This document shows positions 23,600 through 32,230 of a stretch of 41,908 bases of DNA, one piece after another. The notes beneath the pieces are model-generated. The model was not told the DNA's origin and made no database searches. It saw nothing but the letters and a program-made list of their open reading frames with translations. The stretch is from Clostridiales bacterium (lineage in GTDB: Bacteria; Bacillota; Clostridia; Oscillospirales; CAG-272). The translations under genes and the position numbers were made by a program. The stretch covers positions 1 through 41,908 of the forward strand of contig JAAVZO010000007.1 in the NCBI GenBank assembly GCA_022791685.1, read 5' to 3'. The stretch's first letter is position 1; each line of letters starts with the position of its first letter.

Positions 23600-25051
23600 T
23601 TATTCCTCAAACGCATCGACTATTTTCTGAATCGCCAATTCTACCTTTGGACGGTTAGCTTCGATATCGGAAGCCGCGACTGGCGTTCCATTTATGAACG
23701 CACTCGCCATAAATCCGTCACGAACCGCGTCGCAGAAGAAGGTATCGCCCCAGTCGTACACACGATTCTGCATCATCATATCGATTATCGCGCCAGACTG
23801 GTCGTCACGCGTGAATTTCGCTTTAAGCGCGACCTCGTAATACGCCGGAATTACCGACTTGTACGACTCGCACGCCATAGCCTCCATCATCGCACCGGCA
23901 AAGCTTGTGTCGTTTACAGTTACCGGAATGAAATACGGACATCCACCTTCAACGCGCGAATAATAGGTATCCTGCTGCTCATCATATTTTGGGAACGGAA
24001 TCACACCGTAATCACTCTTCATATCACGGTAATAATCGCCGAAAAGATCGCCGAATGTAGTGTCGTTAAAGAGCGCGTGACCGCTTGTAAACAGCTCTAA
24101 GCTTGAAAACCAATCGTCCCAAGCGGTTTTATACCAATAATCATTTCCCCATGAAAGCTCGTATGCCTTTTCGATTACAGACAGCATTTTTTCGTTGTTC
24201 ATATTAAATACCGGAATGTCATCGTCGTTTTTCTCAATTGAAAGGCAGCCGGTCGATATCCACAGACATGGCGCTATGTGCTTTGCATACGAAACAAAGC
24301 CATATCGATCCTCTTTATCAAATTTTGTATCACCGTTAAGGTCGGTTGTAGCCTGCTCGACATACTGTGCATACTTGTCGAGCGTCCACTTTCCGCTTTC
24401 AACAAGGTCATACGGCGATTCGAGCTGAAGCTCCTCAATCATGTTCTTGTTGAACGTCAAAATATGCGTAAAATCATATGTCGTTAACGCCATATCGCTG
24501 TACGCGAGAATTTTCCGCCCGCCGATTGTCATATTCTCATTAAGTAACTGATTCCAGTAAGGCTTCGTAAGGTCAATATTTTCTACATCCTCCGCCGGAT
24601 AAATCATTCCCTCGCTTGCAAAGGTCAGCGCCTCGCGGTCGATAACAGAGATAATGTCATATACGTCTTCATTCGCCATGATAGCTGTACGGGCAGTATC
24701 ACGAGCCTCATACCAGTCTGCACTTATCTCGGTCATCGTAATGTCAAAGCGTTCCTTTATTTTCTCATTGCGCTTGTAAATCGCATCATTACAAACATCG
24801 CCGGTCGCCTCATCAACGAGCAGGTTTGCCTGATTTGTATTATTCGTCGACAATATGCGCAGCTCTCGTCCGCTGAATTTGAGGTCAGCAGGCAAATCAT
24901 CGCTTACCTCAGTCTCGACCGGCTCGGTGTCATCAACTTTATCTGATGCCCCCCCGACTGTGTCGTCGGGCTGCTTTGTGTTGCCGCAGCTCATCGACGA
25001 AATGAGTATCGCTGAGAGCAGCAGAATCGAAAGTATACGTTTTATTTTCAT
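23600..25051 (-). CDS. Extracellular solute-binding lipoprotein (second paralogue)
   Basis: Lipid-anchored ABC-type substrate-binding protein of 483 residues. The signal peptide ends in the lipobox SMSC with Cys22, then an acidic spacer to ~residue 55. The ligand-binding part begins SGRELRILSTNNTNQ, followed by DVCNDAIYKRNEKIKERFDI. It shares several blocks with the protein at 13421-14884, so the two are paralogues. It is downstream of the GH36-like gene by 41 bp and probably cotranscribed with it, suggesting it binds an alpha-galactoside or a related oligosaccharide. No permease genes are in the window. Confidence 0.88.
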   Translation of the reverse strand: MKIKRILSILLLSAILISSMSCGNTKQPDDTVGGASDKVDDTEPVETEVSDDLPADLKFSGRELRILSTNNTNQANLLVDEATGDVCNDAIYKRNEKIKERFDITMTEISADWYEARDTARTAIMANEDVYDIISVIDREALTFASEGMIYPAEDVENIDLTKPYWNQLLNENMTIGGRKILAYSDMALTTYDFTHILTFNKNMIEELQLESPYDLVESGKWTLDKYAQYVEQATTDLNGDTKFDKEDRYGFVSYAKHIAPCLWISTGCLSIEKNDDDIPVFNMNNEKMLSVIEKAYELSWGNDYWYKTAWDDWFSSLELFTSGHALFNDTTFGDLFGDYYRDMKSDYGVIPFPKYDEQQDTYYSRVEGGCPYFIPVTVNDTSFAGAMMEAMACESYKSVIPAYYEVALKAKFTRDDQSGAIIDMMMQNRVYDWGDTFFCDAVRDGFMASAFINGTPVAASDIEANRPKVELAIQKIVDAFEE

Positions 25052-25092
25052 AACATCTTCCCCTTTATATTTATATGCAATTTATTTATAGA

Positions 25093-26823
25093 TTATTTAA
25101 TTAAATCCATCACAATCATGCCGTTGAAGGGCGCTTCGATAAGCTTCGGCGAACTGTCGAGCGTGATCTCACCACTTCCGACATCGTCACCCATGCAGTT
25201 CACAAGCTTGTACGCATACTTCGCTTCGACCGATGAACCGACATAAATTGGTGTGCGCTCGTAGGCGTTGACGATGTACACACGCGGCGCGGTTTCGTCG
25301 AGTATCAGCAGACTCTCGCCGTACAATGTCGTCAGCCGCTCGCTTTCATTGCGGACAGTAACACTCGAATAGTTGTTGTAGCAGTGCTTCGGCTCAAAGC
25401 TGCTCTTTTGCAGCAGTTCGCGCTTTTCGCTCATGAAGCCGATCCAGAATTTCAACATACGCTTCTGCTCGTCGCTGATCTTGTCGAAGCACGGCGAAAT
25501 CTGCGGAGTCGAGAACATGATATTCGTCAGCTGCAATGCCGAGCTTTCGGGCGCTTCATCTTCGATTATCTGTATCATGTCCGAATGTACCGCGACGTTC
25601 GTTCCGAGCCGCAGATCAATAACGCGCACACGGTTGGTGAGGAAATCCTGCGCGCAGTCCCCCGCTCTGACGATGTTCGCCGTGCGCAGAATATCCCTGC
25701 CGACGTAAGCCTGACGGAATTCTATCAGCGCGTCCGGCTTCGCTTTTGTGATATTCCCGTAGATAACGTCGAGCATATCGTGCAGCGCGTCAGTTACGGA
25801 TGAATAGTCACGCTCGTCGTCGGGCTCGCAGTCCGCGCCCTGTATCGAGTCGATGAAGTCTATCTTCAAACCGTCGAAATTGTAGTTTGTCACAAGCTCG
25901 CAGGTGTCGTTAATCATTCCGGAGCGAACAAACGTATATCGCGGGTCGAGCACGTTAAATAGGCTATTGGTGTTTTCCTTCATGAACTTTCCGGCGTATA
26001 GTTTGCTCGAACGTGCGTTACAGCCGCTAAGTCCGGGCGCTGCCCACAGAACCGCCTTCATGCCGAGCGCATGTATCGAATCGACAAAACTCTTGATATC
26101 CGGGAAGCGGTCGGGGTGCGGCTTCCAGTCGCCGGTATCATTGTAACCGACCGTATCGAGCGGAGTCGCCCAGCCGTCGTCGATGAACACAGTCTTGCAG
26201 CCGAGCTCAGCCGCCATTTTGCACTGCTCGAGCACGGTTTCGGCTGTGATATCACGGTGGAAGGCGTACCATGTCGAGTACACCGGGTCGTACGCGCTCT
26301 CAGGAATAACGTGCGCGCCGCCGTCGAGCTCAGCCCACCAGCTGACAACATCGCGCACCGCGTCGTAATACTTGCGGTGGGAGCGGTCGACGAATACGCG
26401 GATAACCTTCGACGCGGTTTTCATTCCGTTCGGAGACAGGATGTAATTGAGCATACGATTTTCTTCTTCAATGCCGGAGCTGATATTCCATGATGTTATG
26501 GTGTCGTCGACGGCGACGGTCAAGAGGTTCACGTCGTCGGTGCGGTAGTAGGACTGCACCGGCGCACCGCACATATATGACGTGCGGTTGTGGCAGCACC
26601 ATGTCTCCTTTACTCCGCGGAATACATCAGATTCGGGAAACCAGCGTCCGACAGCCTCACTCGCGTTCGCGCCGACTAATATCCTCATGCTCGCGAAATC
26701 GAGCGCTTCCCCTTCGGTTTTCAGCGATAATGTATATATTTCGGCATTGCCGCGTGCTTCACAAGCGATATCGACCGCCGCACCCACAGGCAGCCCGGTC
26801 ACATTGAAAAATTTTTTATCCAT
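25093..26823 (-). CDS. Alpha-galactosidase-like glycoside hydrolase (GH36 / clan GH-D type)
   Basis: Cytoplasmic enzyme of about 576 residues, no signal peptide. An N-terminal beta-sandwich (about 1-170) precedes the TIM barrel, which carries FIDDGW near residue 216, the clan GH-D nucleophile motif LKIDF with Asp322 and the acid/base region VRAGD with Asp389; a C-terminal beta domain follows. These motifs fit retaining alpha-galactosidases; related specificities such as alpha-N-acetylgalactosaminidase cannot be excluded. The length is short of the ~720 residues of classic GH36 enzymes. The ATG at 26823 is chosen because AAAGG lies upstream at proper spacing; an upstream TTG gives two extra residues. 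Divergent to the second AraC-type regulator and followed by the binding-protein gene. Confidence 0.82.
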   Translation of the reverse strand: MDKKFFNVTGLPVGAAVDIACEARGNAEIYTLSLKTEGEALDFASMRILVGANASEAVGRWFPESDVFRGVKETWCCHNRTSYMCGAPVQSYYRTDDVNLLTVAVDDTITSWNISSGIEEENRMLNYILSPNGMKTASKVIRVFVDRSHRKYYDAVRDVVSWWAELDGGAHVIPESAYDPVYSTWYAFHRDITAETVLEQCKMAAELGCKTVFIDDGWATPLDTVGYNDTGDWKPHPDRFPDIKSFVDSIHALGMKAVLWAAPGLSGCNARSSKLYAGKFMKENTNSLFNVLDPRYTFVRSGMINDTCELVTNYNFDGLKIDFIDSIQGADCEPDDERDYSSVTDALHDMLDVIYGNITKAKPDALIEFRQAYVGRDILRTANIVRAGDCAQDFLTNRVRVIDLRLGTNVAVHSDMIQIIEDEAPESSALQLTNIMFSTPQISPCFDKISDEQKRMLKFWIGFMSEKRELLQKSSFEPKHCYNNYSSVTVRNESERLTTLYGESLLILDETAPRVYIVNAYERTPIYVGSSVEAKYAYKLVNCMGDDVGSGEITLDSSPKLIEAPFNGMIVMDLIK

Positions 26824-26865
26824 AAACAATTGCCTTTCATGCTTGATTTTTTAGCTAATCTATGT

Positions 26866-26880
26866 TACAATAATATTGTA
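26866..26880. repeat. 15-bp perfect palindrome over the -10 of the GH36-like promoter
   Basis: TACAATA-A-TATTGTA. Its right arm contains the minus-strand -10 hexamer of the GH36-like gene, so any protein bound here would block or remodel that promoter. A site for the adjacent AraC-type regulator is possible, though AraC proteins usually prefer direct repeats. Confidence 0.45.
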
Positions 26881-26903
26881 CTATTCTTCGCGGCTATTGT
26901 AAA
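26875..26903 (-). promoter_or_regulatory. Promoter of the GH36-like gene
   Basis: On the minus strand TTTACA (26898-26903), 17 nt, TACAAT (26875-26880). Its -35 overlaps the -35 of the divergent AraC-gene promoter, so the two cannot be occupied at once. Confidence 0.6.
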
Positions 26904-26924
26904 GCAACTAAACAGACATATTAT
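26897..26924 (+). promoter_or_regulatory. Candidate promoter of the second AraC-type regulator
   Basis: TTGTAA (26897-26902), 16 nt, TATTAT (26919-26924), about 20 bp before the ATG. The short leader still holds the AAAAAGGA ribosome binding site. Confidence 0.45.
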
Positions 26925-26945
26925 ATAACAAAAAGGACATACGAT

Positions 26946-27857
26946 ATGAAAATCACCGAATATAAAGAAAAACTGTCGTTCCTTAATCTCGGTACGAACA
27001 GCGATTTTCTCGACATCCGTGCGGCTGGATATGTCGAACCTGACGTGAATTATCAGATGGGTGACATACCGACCGGTTACTCGCTGATAGAATTTATAAT
27101 CGACGGTCACGCATACATCGAAGCCATAGAAAGAAGCCCATATGAACTGAACAGCGGTGACCTGCTTATCTGCTGTAATACTGAGCAGATAAAGTACCTA
27201 TGCGACCAAAAAAATCCGCAGCACAAGCTGTGGCTGACTCTGCGCGGACGATACCTCGACAGTCTGCTCGAATTGTATAGTATAGACCGCAGCACAAATA
27301 TCGTCAATTCACCGGAATGCGGTGCAATAGTCGCGCACATCATCAAATTCGTGTCAACCTACGGTATCCGCGAACTTGAGCTCTGCCATATGCTGCTCGA
27401 CCTTTTCGACAAGGCATTCACACCAAAGCGGAGCAGACACGAGCTGCCGCTCAGCGAACAAATAAAGAATACGCTCGACCGCCACCTCGAAAAGCCCGTC
27501 ACAGTTTCAGATATCGCGGCATATTTCTGCAAATCAGCACGCCACATCGAGCGGGTGTTCGAGAATGAATACGGCACGACAATATACAAATATCTGCGTG
27601 AACGCCGTTTTGCCGCCGCCTGCCGCGAGCTGCGTCAGACCGACGACCTCGTCTACATGATAGCCGAACGCTACCATCTCGGCAGCCCGAGCTTTTTCGC
27701 GCGCGAATTTAAGAAGCGATTCGGAATAACTCCGAACGACTATCGCGAGCGCTTCAAAAACGGCGCGCTGATAAACTCCGTCGGAGCGTCCCTCGAATCG
27801 ATGTCATTCGAAACGATATACGATTACGTCCCGTACACGAATACAGCAATAAAGTAA
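26946..27857 (+). CDS. AraC-family transcriptional regulator (second)
   Basis: DNA-binding regulator of 303 residues. An N-terminal cupin-like sensor (about 20-90, with YSLIEFIIDGHAYIE and LNSGDLLICC) is followed by the C-terminal pair of helix-turn-helix motifs, VTVSDIAAYFCKSARHIERVF and a second one ending SPSFFAREFKKRFGITPNDY. It is only distantly similar to the regulator at 15080-16009. It is divergent to the GH36-like gene and its binding-protein partner, the expected targets. Confidence 0.9.
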   Translation: MKITEYKEKLSFLNLGTNSDFLDIRAAGYVEPDVNYQMGDIPTGYSLIEFIIDGHAYIEAIERSPYELNSGDLLICCNTEQIKYLCDQKNPQHKLWLTLRGRYLDSLLELYSIDRSTNIVNSPECGAIVAHIIKFVSTYGIRELELCHMLLDLFDKAFTPKRSRHELPLSEQIKNTLDRHLEKPVTVSDIAAYFCKSARHIERVFENEYGTTIYKYLRERRFAAACRELRQTDDLVYMIAERYHLGSPSFFAREFKKRFGITPNDYRERFKNGALINSVGASLESMSFETIYDYVPYTNTAIK

Positions 27858-27891
27858 AAATATGCCGCGGTATAAACCACGGCATATTTTT
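27856..27891. terminator. Bidirectional terminator between AraC gene and catalase gene
   Basis: Two 16-nt arms, AAAAATATGCCGCGGT and ACCACGGCATATTTTT, pair with a single mismatch around a 4-nt loop, with A and T tracts at the ends. It ends two convergent genes and overlaps the stop codon of the regulator. Confidence 0.8.
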
Positions 27892-27893
27892 GT

Positions 27894-28562
27894 TCAGTTA
27901 AAAGATGGCGCTTCGACCTTTACGTCGGTGAATCGGCTGTCGTCCGGAGAAGGCTCAGACATACTGAAGTACATCTTTGCCGCCTTCGTCGTACCAAAAT
28001 CGCGGTTCGAGCCGGTGTTCTGCACCTTGTTGAAGGCTTCGCGGAACATCGCATTGTGCGCTTCCTCGCGATTCAGCAGAAAATCTATCGTCTCACGCAC
28101 CTTTTTGTCGTCGATTTGACGATAAAGGTATTCGTACACTACCTTCGCACGCTGTTCGGATGCGATATTAGACAGTAGATCGGCGCAGAGGTCGCCGGTC
28201 ACCGACACGTAATCTCCAGTCCACGAGTAGCCCGACGCATTGATGAGTCCGGGGTTAAGACCGAGCAGCACGTGCGTCTGTATCTCTCCCGCCGGAACTG
28301 CCGACGCGTCGACATCGTGCCCGTTCAGAAGGTTGATAGTCTGTGCGACCATCTCCATGTGTCCGAGCTCCTCAGCCGCAACATCGAGGAACAGGTCCTT
28401 AATTTCGGGGTCTTTGATCCGGAAGCTCTGCGACATATACTGCATAGCCGCCTTCAGCTCACCGTTCGCGCCGCCGAGCTGCTCCTGCAAAAGCGCCGCA
28501 TACTGTGGGTTCGGCTTTTCGACCTCAACCGGATGAAATAACATTTTTTCATGCTTAAACAT
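27894..28562 (-). CDS. Manganese catalase family protein (CotJC type)
   Basis: Ferritin-like dimanganese catalase of 222 residues. Metal ligands of the family are visible: Glu35 in GANGELKAAM, Glu65 and His68 in EELGHME, Glu144 in VVYEYLY and His169 in REEAHNAMF. The length lies between B. subtilis CotJC (about 189) and full-size manganese catalases (about 270), and in Clostridia such proteins are spore-coat components or oxidative-stress enzymes. The ATG at 28562 is chosen because AAAGGA lies 9-10 nt before it; the frame is open further upstream (to 28775) but that part would overlap the neighbour and its terminator. cotJA and cotJB are absent here. Confidence 0.88.
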   Translation of the reverse strand: MFKHEKMLFHPVEVEKPNPQYAALLQEQLGGANGELKAAMQYMSQSFRIKDPEIKDLFLDVAAEELGHMEMVAQTINLLNGHDVDASAVPAGEIQTHVLLGLNPGLINASGYSWTGDYVSVTGDLCADLLSNIASEQRAKVVYEYLYRQIDDKKVRETIDFLLNREEAHNAMFREAFNKVQNTGSNRDFGTTKAAKMYFSMSEPSPDDSRFTDVKVEAPSFN

Positions 28563-28587
28563 AGTAATCATTCCTTTCTTCGTCTGC

Positions 28588-28612
28588 GAAAAAACACTGC
28601 TGCTATCAGCAG
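28588..28612 (-). terminator. Intrinsic terminator downstream of the 4Fe-4S protein gene
   Basis: On the minus strand CTGCTG (28607-28612) pairs with CAGCAG (28597-28602), loop ATAG, followed by TGTTTTTT. It sits in the leader of the catalase gene, 26 nt before its ATG, so it either separates the two genes or attenuates catalase expression. Confidence 0.6.
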
Positions 28613-28671
28613 ACCAGACATTTATAGTATCCGCGTATAAAAAAGGAACATACCCAGCATAATTTGTAAAT

Positions 28672-29535
28672 TTATTGTATTTTTTTCGATTTCCGCTTAG
28701 GAATGCCGTGCTCGCATGGAACTCCAGTCTGGCAGAGTCCGCATACAGCGTACCCGTCCCAGCCATATCGTTCATGACAGACCGGCTTTATTACATCCTG
28801 ATGATACTTCTGACATGCGATCTTATCATGCCCGCCTTCAAGCGAGATCGCACCAGCAGGACAACGGTCGATACAGGCGGTGCAGCCCTCGTCGGCAAGG
28901 CAGTATTCGTTGTAGCGTGTGTACGGGCGTTCAGTCGGCGTGAGCTCAGCTTCAACTATACACGAGCCGATACGCACCGACTTGCCAACAGGAGTGATAA
29001 GTCCGTCGCAGAGTCCGAACGTACCCAGTCCGCAGATCAGCGCGGTGTGACGCTCCGACCAGTTCGACGCTACGGTAAATTGCTTTGACGGCTCCCAGCT
29101 GAACTTGTCAGAGCACATCGGTGCGACCGCCGCGAGCCCCTTATCGCGAAGATATTTTTCGACCGCCGCCGCAAGCGCACGGTTGCACTCCTCGCCATAA
29201 ACACGAACATACTCCCACTCGAGCGCCGGACAGTCGTCGTGCTGACGGCACTTTTGGCGCACGAGATCGGTCTGCGGCAAGATCCAGCTTACGACCGACA
29301 CGCGGCTGCGGTCAAACTTGCGTCCGTAAGTGAGTTCAAGCCATTCCTCGGGCAGCATATAAAATTCTTCGCCGATGTGCTTTTTATAAAACGCGTACAG
29401 CTCGTCGTCAGCGAGTGAGAATCCAACAAGCGGCGTGCCAAATGCCGGCGCGTCAATAGCCTTCATCGTGTTGTGTTCCCGCGCGGACATATATGCGCTT
29501 ATATATTCGGTGAGTTCATTGTTAAGTGTATTCAT
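28672..29535 (-). CDS. QueG-like 4Fe-4S protein
   Basis: Cytoplasmic iron-sulfur protein of 287 residues. The C-terminal third has two cysteine clusters: EGCTACIDRCPAGAIS (CxxCxxxCP type) and VCGLCQTGVPCEHGIP. The middle block GLGTFGLCDGLITPVG is characteristic of proteins annotated as epoxyqueuosine reductase-like. True QueG enzymes use cobalamin and are longer, with a HEAT-like C-terminus that is missing here, so a queuosine role is not secure; it may be a reductase of an unknown corrinoid or quinone-like substrate. The ATG at 29535 is preferred, since AAAGGA lies 6 nt before it and the alternative ATG at 29550 overlaps that site. Confidence 0.7.
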   Translation of the reverse strand: MNTLNNELTEYISAYMSAREHNTMKAIDAPAFGTPLVGFSLADDELYAFYKKHIGEEFYMLPEEWLELTYGRKFDRSRVSVVSWILPQTDLVRQKCRQHDDCPALEWEYVRVYGEECNRALAAAVEKYLRDKGLAAVAPMCSDKFSWEPSKQFTVASNWSERHTALICGLGTFGLCDGLITPVGKSVRIGSCIVEAELTPTERPYTRYNEYCLADEGCTACIDRCPAGAISLEGGHDKIACQKYHQDVIKPVCHERYGWDGYAVCGLCQTGVPCEHGIPKRKSKKIQ

Positions 29536-29569
29536 GTTGATTCCTTTCATTTAATTTTATAATAAATTA

Positions 29570-29604
29570 CCAGCCGATAAGAGACAAAATCTCTTATCGG
29601 CTGG
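29570..29604. terminator. Hairpin terminator after the DUF4160 gene
   Basis: CCAGCCGATAAGAGA (29570-29584) pairs perfectly over 15 bp with TCTCTTATCGGCTGG (29590-29604), loop CAAAA. It lies 6 nt beyond the DUF4160 stop on the minus strand and ends the lysS-DUF4160 transcript; the moderate T content on both sides would allow action in either direction. Confidence 0.75.
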
Positions 29605-29610
29605 TTTTAA

Positions 29611-29889
29611 TTAACAATAAAAGCTTGTCTGACCAAAGAACATTTTCCATTTTTGGATAATTTCAGAGCTTCTTGCTTCAACGATTCTCATAATATTTCG
29701 TAGAATATGATCTTGAATTTTGGAATTATTATTTGCTAATAAGCACTTCCCAGATTTTGTAATCCAAATTTTTGTAGCATTAGCGCATGGCGCACCCATT
29801 GCAACATGAATATGCACTGGCTCTAACGGATCGTTTTCATTAGCCCAAAAGAATATCCAATAAGATCCAACTTTAAAAATTTGAGGCAT
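29611..29889 (-). CDS. DUF4160 protein (putative toxin of a type II-like pair)
   Basis: Small protein of 92 residues. The start MPQIFKVGSYWIFFW, then EPVHIHVA and ATKIWI are the DUF4160 signatures; the family has a conserved HxH-type (HIHV) strand. Members are found next to a small partner gene and have been proposed as toxin-antitoxin components, but activity has been shown for few or none that I can name. The ATG at 29889 lies 17 nt inside the end of the upstream partner gene with GGCGG before it, so translation is coupled. It has lower GC than the flanking housekeeping genes. Confidence 0.72.
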   Translation of the reverse strand: MPQIFKVGSYWIFFWANENDPLEPVHIHVAMGAPCANATKIWITKSGKCLLANNNSKIQDHILRNIMRIVEARSSEIIQKWKMFFGQTSFYC

Positions 29890-30145
29890 TTTCAAATCCG
29901 CCGTTTTGTGAAAATTCAATAATCAGATGTGCCACAGACTCAATAATTTCTTGATATTTGATAATCTCAGATTCTGTGAAGCCATGTACATCTTCCCACC
30001 GATATTCTGGCAGAAAGCAAACAGCGTTGTGAAAGCCATCAATTTCATCCGGCTTTTCAACATAAACCTTAACTTCGCCGTCATCAAGCATTTCGGAGTG
30101 AACAATCTCCGTACTGTCATCTAATTGTATAAACGGATACATCAT
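29873..30145 (-). CDS. Small acidic partner of DUF4160 (putative antitoxin)
   Basis: Acidic protein of 90 residues beginning MMYPFIQLDDSTEIVHSE, with the conserved-looking segment FLPEYRWEDVHGFTESEI. Genes with this beginning regularly precede DUF4160 genes in Clostridia; the role is similar to that of DUF2442-type partners, though it does not match DUF2442 well. GGAGG lies 8 nt before the ATG at 30145, which is better than the GTG at 30160. It starts 27 bp after the lysS stop, so it is probably cotranscribed with lysS or carries a promoter inside it. Antitoxin role is inference from order and charge. Confidence 0.6.
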   Translation of the reverse strand: MMYPFIQLDDSTEIVHSEMLDDGEVKVYVEKPDEIDGFHNAVCFLPEYRWEDVHGFTESEIIKYQEIIESVAHLIIEFSQNGGFENASNF

Positions 30146-30172
30146 TATATGTTCCTCCACTGTTATTATTAC

Positions 30173-31681
30173 TCAGTCAAGCGGCTTCATCGTCGGGAAA
30201 AGGAGAACGTCGCGTATAGATGCGCTGTCAGTGAGCAGCATTACAAGGCGGTCGATTCCGAATCCGAGTCCACCTGTAGGCGGGAGTCCGTATTCGAGCG
30301 CGGTCACGTAATCGTAATCCACCTCTGCACGGCAGTTCGGCTCTTCAGCGCGCTTTGCTGCAACCTGACGCTCGAAGCGCTCCTTCTGGTCAATCGGGTC
30401 GTTCAGCTCGCTGAACGCATTTCCGAATTCAGTTGCGTTTATGAAGTACTCGAAACGCTCAGTAAATGCAGGATTCTCCGGCTTACGCTTTGCAAGCGGG
30501 CTGTTCTCGACTGGATAATCGTAGATGAAGGTAGGCTGAATCAGCTTTTCCTCGACGAAAGCGTCAAAGAATTCAGCGAGCACTGTTCCCTTCGTCGCAT
30601 TCTCCGGAACCTCGACGTGGTGCTCTTTAGCGCAATTGCGTGCGTCCTCGTCGGTCGCCCAATCGTTGTAGTCGCAGCCCGAGTACTTCTTGACAGCTTC
30701 GACCATAGTCAAGCGCTCCCAGTGACCCATGTCGATCTCAGTACCCTGATACGTTATGACCTTCGAACCGCAGATCTTCTCCGCGAGCATGGTGTTGAGC
30801 TCCTCGACAAGGTCCATCATGCCGTGATAATCGGTGAACGCCTGATACAGCTCGATCGACGTAAATTCAGGATTGTGCTTGGTATCCATTCCCTCGTTTC
30901 GGAAAATGCGTCCGACCTCGTAAACACGGTGCATACCGCCGACGATCAGTCTCTTCAAATACAGCTCAGTCTCTATGCGCAGATACATATCCATGTCGAG
31001 TGTGTTGTGATGTGTAACAAACGGACGCGCCGACGCACCGATCTCGAGCGGCACAAGAATAGGCGTGTCGACCTCGATAAAGCCCTTGCTGTCAAGATAA
31101 TTGCGAATCTCCTTAAGTATCTGTGAACGTTTTACAAATGTATCCTTTACTTCGGGATTTACGATAAGATCGATGTAACGCTGACGGTAACGGGTGTCGG
31201 TATCTTTAAGTCCGTGGTACTTCTCCGGCAGCGGCAGCAGCGACTTCGCGAGCAAGGTAATATCTGTTGCGTGAATCGAAATTTCACCGGTTTTAGTCTT
31301 GAATACTGTGCCGCGAACACCGACGATATCGCCGATATCAAGCTTCTTGAACGCCTTGTACTCGTCCTCGCCGACTGCATCGCGCGCTACATAAGACTGG
31401 ATCTGTCCGTCGCCATCCAAAATATGGCAGAAAGATGCCTTACCCATAATGCGCTTCGACATAAGTCGTCCGGCAATGCTGACTTCAGTATTTTCGAGCG
31501 TGTCGAATGAAGCCTTTACCACGCTGCTTGTGCTGGTAACATCGTACTTTGTAATTTGGAAGGGGTCATTCCCTGCCGTCTGAAGCTCGGCGAGCTTCTC
31601 ACGGCGGACCTTCAATATTTCATTAAGCTCCTGCTCGGTCATCTCCGGCGCTTCAGGAGTCGTATTTTGATTTTCACTCAT
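30173..31681 (-). CDS. lysS: Lysyl-tRNA synthetase, class II
   Basis: Attaches lysine to tRNA-Lys. The 502 residues comprise an N-terminal OB-fold anticodon-binding domain (about 60-150, [19 protein letters not shown]) and the class II catalytic core with motif 2 around [12 protein letters not shown] and [13 protein letters not shown] and motif 3 at [13 protein letters not shown]. It follows greA by 25 bp, the usual greA-lysS order of Firmicutes. The segment before the ARPFVTHHN block (VPLEIGAS) departs from the common HPIAGGA pattern, a mild divergence near the active site. Confidence 0.96.
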   Translation of the reverse strand: MSENQNTTPEAPEMTEQELNEILKVRREKLAELQTAGNDPFQITKYDVTSTSSVVKASFDTLENTEVSIAGRLMSKRIMGKASFCHILDGDGQIQSYVARDAVGEDEYKAFKKLDIGDIVGVRGTVFKTKTGEISIHATDITLLAKSLLPLPEKYHGLKDTDTRYRQRYIDLIVNPEVKDTFVKRSQILKEIRNYLDSKGFIEVDTPILVPLEIGASARPFVTHHNTLDMDMYLRIETELYLKRLIVGGMHRVYEVGRIFRNEGMDTKHNPEFTSIELYQAFTDYHGMMDLVEELNTMLAEKICGSKVITYQGTEIDMGHWERLTMVEAVKKYSGCDYNDWATDEDARNCAKEHHVEVPENATKGTVLAEFFDAFVEEKLIQPTFIYDYPVENSPLAKRKPENPAFTERFEYFINATEFGNAFSELNDPIDQKERFERQVAAKRAEEPNCRAEVDYDYVTALEYGLPPTGGLGFGIDRLVMLLTDSASIRDVLLFPTMKPLD

Positions 31682-31706
31682 TTTGTCTGATCCTTTAAAC
31701 TATGAT

Positions 31707-32186
31707 TTATGATTTTCTCTTGATTTCAAGAATCTTAAGCTTGATTATGCCAGAAGGCGCTTCGACCTCAGCGATCTCGTCGACGTGCTTGCCGATTATC
31801 GCCATACCTATCGGCGACTGGTCAGAGATATTGTTTTTGAGCGGGTCAGCTTCGTTCGAACCGACGATGTTGTACTCGACCTCTTCGTCAAACTCTTCGT
31901 CGTAGACCTTGACCGTCATACCAACGTTAGCAATGTCGTCTGCCAGCTCGTTTTCGTTGATAACAACGACATTTTTGAGAATCTCTTCAAGCTCGTTAAT
32001 ACGAGTCTCGACCTTAGCCTGCTCATTTTTCGCTTCATCGTACTCGCTGTTCTCGGATAAGTCGCCGAACGAACGCGCGATTGCGAGATTTTCTTTGACC
32101 TCAACACGCTTTATATTTTTTAAATAGTCGAGCTCGTCGGTCATTTTCTTGAGACCTTCGGCTGTGAGCACCATAGGTTTTGCCAT
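31707..32186 (-). CDS. greA: Transcription elongation factor GreA
   Basis: Enters the secondary channel of RNA polymerase and triggers cleavage of backtracked RNA. The 159 residues have the N-terminal antiparallel coiled coil with the acidic tip Asp42 and Glu45 in [13 protein letters not shown] and the C-terminal FKBP-like domain. Length is standard. AAGGAGA lies 10 nt before the ATG. Confidence 0.97.
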   Translation of the reverse strand: MAKPMVLTAEGLKKMTDELDYLKNIKRVEVKENLAIARSFGDLSENSEYDEAKNEQAKVETRINELEEILKNVVVINENELADDIANVGMTVKVYDEEFDEEVEYNIVGSNEADPLKNNISDQSPIGMAIIGKHVDEIAEVEAPSGIIKLKILEIKRKS

Positions 32187-32230
32187 TTTTATCTATCTCC
32201 TTGTAGTTATATTATTGAATATTTTGTAAA

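Noticed and set aside
30125-31126. 333-codon open frame on the plus strand
   Set aside because: Lies entirely opposite lysS, has no family motif and no ribosome binding site; a shadow of the coding strand's base composition.
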